Part shown: positions 41,576 to 43,443 of the stretch, one piece after another
How the letters are laid out: the number at the start of each line of letters is the position of its first letter
How positions within the stretch are numbered: position 1 is the stretch's first letter
DNA from: JBBKWG01 sp037968835
GTDB lineage: Bacteria > Pseudomonadota > Alphaproteobacteria > Rhodobacterales > Rhodobacteraceae
DNA length: 43,443 nucleotides
Direction of reading: 5' to 3'
NCBI GenBank assembly: GCA_037968835.1
Contig: JBBKWG010000082.1
Coordinates: forward strand, 1-43,443
The notes under the pieces: model-generated
Seen by the model: the letters and a program-made list of their open reading frames with translations, nothing else
Databases searched by the model: none
Told to the model about the DNA's origin: nothing
Made by a program: the position numbers and the translations under genes

Positions 41576-43443
41576 ATGGCCCAGATTTCCCTTACATTTC
41601 CCGATGGCAATTCGCGCGCTTTCGAAGCTGGTGTGACGCCAGCCGAGGTCGCCGCCGACATATCGAACTCGCTGGCCAAAAAGGCGATCAGCGCATCGGT
41701 CGATGGGCGGCACTGGGACTTGCAATGGCCGATCCAATCGGACGCCGCGATTGCCATCCACACAATGAACGACGATGCGCAGGCGCTGGAACTGATCCGC
41801 CACGACCTTGCCCATATCATGGCGCGCGCGGTTCAGGAGATCTGGCCGGATGTGAAGGTTACCATCGGCCCGGTGATCGAGAACGGTTGGTATTACGACT
41901 TCGACCGTGTCGAGCCGTTCACACCGGAAGATCTCGGCAGGATCGAGGCGCGGATGAAAGAGATCATCAACGCACGTGACCCGGTGCGCACCGAAGTCTG
42001 GGATCGTTCTCGGGCGATTGCTCACTATGAAAGCAGCGGCGAAGCCTACAAGGTCGAACTTATCGACGCCATTCCGGGCGACGAGCCGTTGCGCATGTAT
42101 TGGCACGGCGACTGGCAGGATTTGTGCCGCGGTCCCCACCTGCAACACACAGGTCAAGTTCCGGCCGATGCGTTCAAACTGATGTCGGTCGCGGGCGCGT
42201 ATTGGCGCGGCGACAGCTCACGCCAGATGCTCCAAAGGATATACGGCGTCGCGTTCAGGAACCGCGGCGACCTGAAAAAACACCTGACGATGCTGGAGGA
42301 AGCGGCGAAACGCGACCATCGCCGTCTCGGCCGTGAAATGAACCTTTTCCACATGCAGGAAGAGGCGCCCGGTCAGGTGTTCTGGCACCCTGACGGTTGG
42401 ACCATCTACACGACGCTTCAGGATTACATGCGGCGCAAGCAGCGCGATGCCGGCTATCGCGAAGTCAACACACCGCAAGTGGTCGACCGCAAGCTTTGGG
42501 AGGCGTCCGGGCATTGGGACAAGTATCAAGAGCACATGTTCATCGTTGAAGTTGACGAAGAGCACGCGCGCGAAAAAGCCGTCAACGCCTTGAAGCCGAT
42601 GAACTGCCCGTGCCACGTCCAGATCTTCAACCAGGGACTGAAATCCTACCGCGACCTGCCGCTTCGGCTGGCTGAATTCGGCTCCTGTGCACGCTATGAA
42701 CCCTCCGGCGCGCTGCACGGCATCATGCGCGTGCGCGGCTTCACGCAAGACGACGGCCACATATTCTGCCGCGAAGATCAGATCGAGGCCGAATGCGCCG
42801 CTTTCATCAATTACCTGTCTTCGGTCTATAGCGACCTCGGGTTCGACGGGTTCGAGATCATGTTCGCAACGCGCCCCGAAAAGCGGGTTGGTTCGGAGGA
42901 AAGCTGGGATCACGTCGAGAGGGCGCTGGAACAAGCCATCAAATCGACGGGGCATCCCTATACGCTCGATCCGGGAGAAGGCGCTTTTTATGGACCCAAA
43001 CTTGATTTCAAGTTGACCGACGCCATCGGGCGGGAATGGCAGTGCGGAACGTTCCAGGTCGATCCGAATTTGCCCGAGCGACTTGACGCCAGTTATGTCG
43101 CTGAAGACGGCGCCAAACATCGTCCGTACATGCTGCATCGTGCGTGCCTTGGATCTTTCGAACGCTTCATCGGCATCCTGATCGAGAACTCGGCGGGGCG
43201 GCTTCCGTTCTGGCTCGCGCCGCGTCAGGTCGTCGTTGCGTCAATCGTTTCGGACGCGGACGACTTCGTTCATGAGGTTGTCGCGGCGTTGCAGAAATCC
43301 GGGATCCGGGCCGAAGCTGACGTTCGGAATGAGAAGATCAACTACAAGATCCGCGAGCACTCGGTCGGCAAGGTCCCGGTAATCCTCGCGATCGGGCAGC
43401 GCGAAGTTGCGGATCGCACGGTTTCGGTACGTCGGCTTGGCGA
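41576..43443 (+). CDS. thrS: Threonyl-tRNA synthetase (3' end outside the window)
   Basis: The first 622 codons of threonyl-tRNA synthetase are present; about 25 residues are missing at the right edge compared with the usual 640-650. Domains in order are the N-terminal TGS domain (1-61), the editing domain with RHDLAHIMARAV (zinc-type His76 and His80) and CRGPH (Cys184, His188), then the class II core. The core has PMNCPCHVQIF (zinc Cys344), motif 2 in FGSCARYEPSGALHG, HIFC, and motif 3 in HRACLGSFERFIG. The anticodon-binding domain starts about 590. An AGGAG site lies 10 nt before ATG 41576. The enzyme charges tRNA-Thr with threonine. Confidence 0.97.
   Translation, partial: MAQISLTFPDGNSRAFEAGVTPAEVAADISNSLAKKAISASVDGRHWDLQWPIQSDAAIAIHTMNDDAQALELIRHDLAHIMARAVQEIWPDVKVTIGPVIENGWYYDFDRVEPFTPEDLGRIEARMKEIINARDPVRTEVWDRSRAIAHYESSGEAYKVELIDAIPGDEPLRMYWHGDWQDLCRGPHLQHTGQVPADAFKLMSVAGAYWRGDSSRQMLQRIYGVAFRNRGDLKKHLTMLEEAAKRDHRRLGREMNLFHMQEEAPGQVFWHPDGWTIYTTLQDYMRRKQRDAGYREVNTPQVVDRKLWEASGHWDKYQEHMFIVEVDEEHAREKAVNALKPMNCPCHVQIFNQGLKSYRDLPLRLAEFGSCARYEPSGALHGIMRVRGFTQDDGHIFCREDQIEAECAAFINYLSSVYSDLGFDGFEIMFATRPEKRVGSEESWDHVERALEQAIKSTGHPYTLDPGEGAFYGPKLDFKLTDAIGREWQCGTFQVDPNLPERLDASYVAEDGAKHRPYMLHRACLGSFERFIGILIENSAGRLPFWLAPRQVVVASIVSDADDFVHEVVAALQKSGIRAEADVRNEKINYKIREHSVGKVPVILAIGQREVADRTVSVRRLG

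Noticed and set aside
1..43443. Mobile element, prophage, CRISPR array, defence or biosynthetic island
   Set aside because: No integrase, transposase, phage, cas or restriction gene, no direct-repeat array, and no abrupt change in composition is visible; the genes are core metabolic and transport functions.

Overview
The window is GC-rich, densely coded bacterial DNA with no phage, plasmid, IS, CRISPR, rRNA or tRNA signature. The gene content points to an alphaproteobacterium of the Rhodobacteraceae (Roseobacter/Rhodobacter group). Indicators are a TakP-type TRAP transporter, a PccR (ScfR-family) regulator linked to propionyl-CoA carboxylase, a standalone trpA, a DUF4174 protein, and small family-typical proteins. 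There are 41 supported protein genes; the last (thrS) runs off the right edge.

Layout. (1) 34-4765, minus: operon dctP-dctQ-dctM-amidase-small membrane protein, a 2-oxoacid-type TRAP importer coupled to an amidase. (2) 4996-7255: ychF, a small membrane protein and trpA. (3) 7261-16032, minus: a peptide/nickel-type ABC importer (binding protein, two permeases, a fused double ATPase), preceded by an AraC-type regulator and a YcaD-like MFS exporter. (4) 16241-23272: a YdeI-like protein, then a polar amino-acid ABC importer whose last gene is a PuuA-like glutamine-synthetase homologue, plus a cytoplasmic PhnD-like protein coupled to a TerB protein. (5) 23281-27715, minus: exopolyphosphatase, an EEP-fold nuclease/phosphatase, a DnaJ/TerB protein, a GNAT acetyltransferase and a VOC protein. 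(6) 27933-39737: nhaA and the propionyl-CoA to succinyl-CoA locus (mutase, pccA, pccB, pccR) with three small genes inserted between pccB and pccA. (7) 39737-43443: two alpha/beta hydrolases and thrS.

Functional logic. pccB and pccA form the biotin-dependent propionyl-CoA carboxylase; the B12-dependent mutase completes the methylmalonyl-CoA route; pccR is the acyl-CoA-responsive regulator. Half-sites resembling its known TTTGCAAA motif lie upstream of pccB, pccR and, more weakly, the mutase. The three importers suggest scavenging of organic acids, peptides and amines.

The least explained part is 33907-35348. Two tiny lipoprotein genes and one unrecognised gene lie between pccB and pccA, punctuated by three intrinsic terminators. 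One lipoprotein has a 5' leader that can form either a nested hairpin or a duplex masking its ribosome binding site. Other recurrent architecture includes a hairpin after each importer's binding-protein gene and five convergent gene pairs that abut or overlap with no terminator between them.
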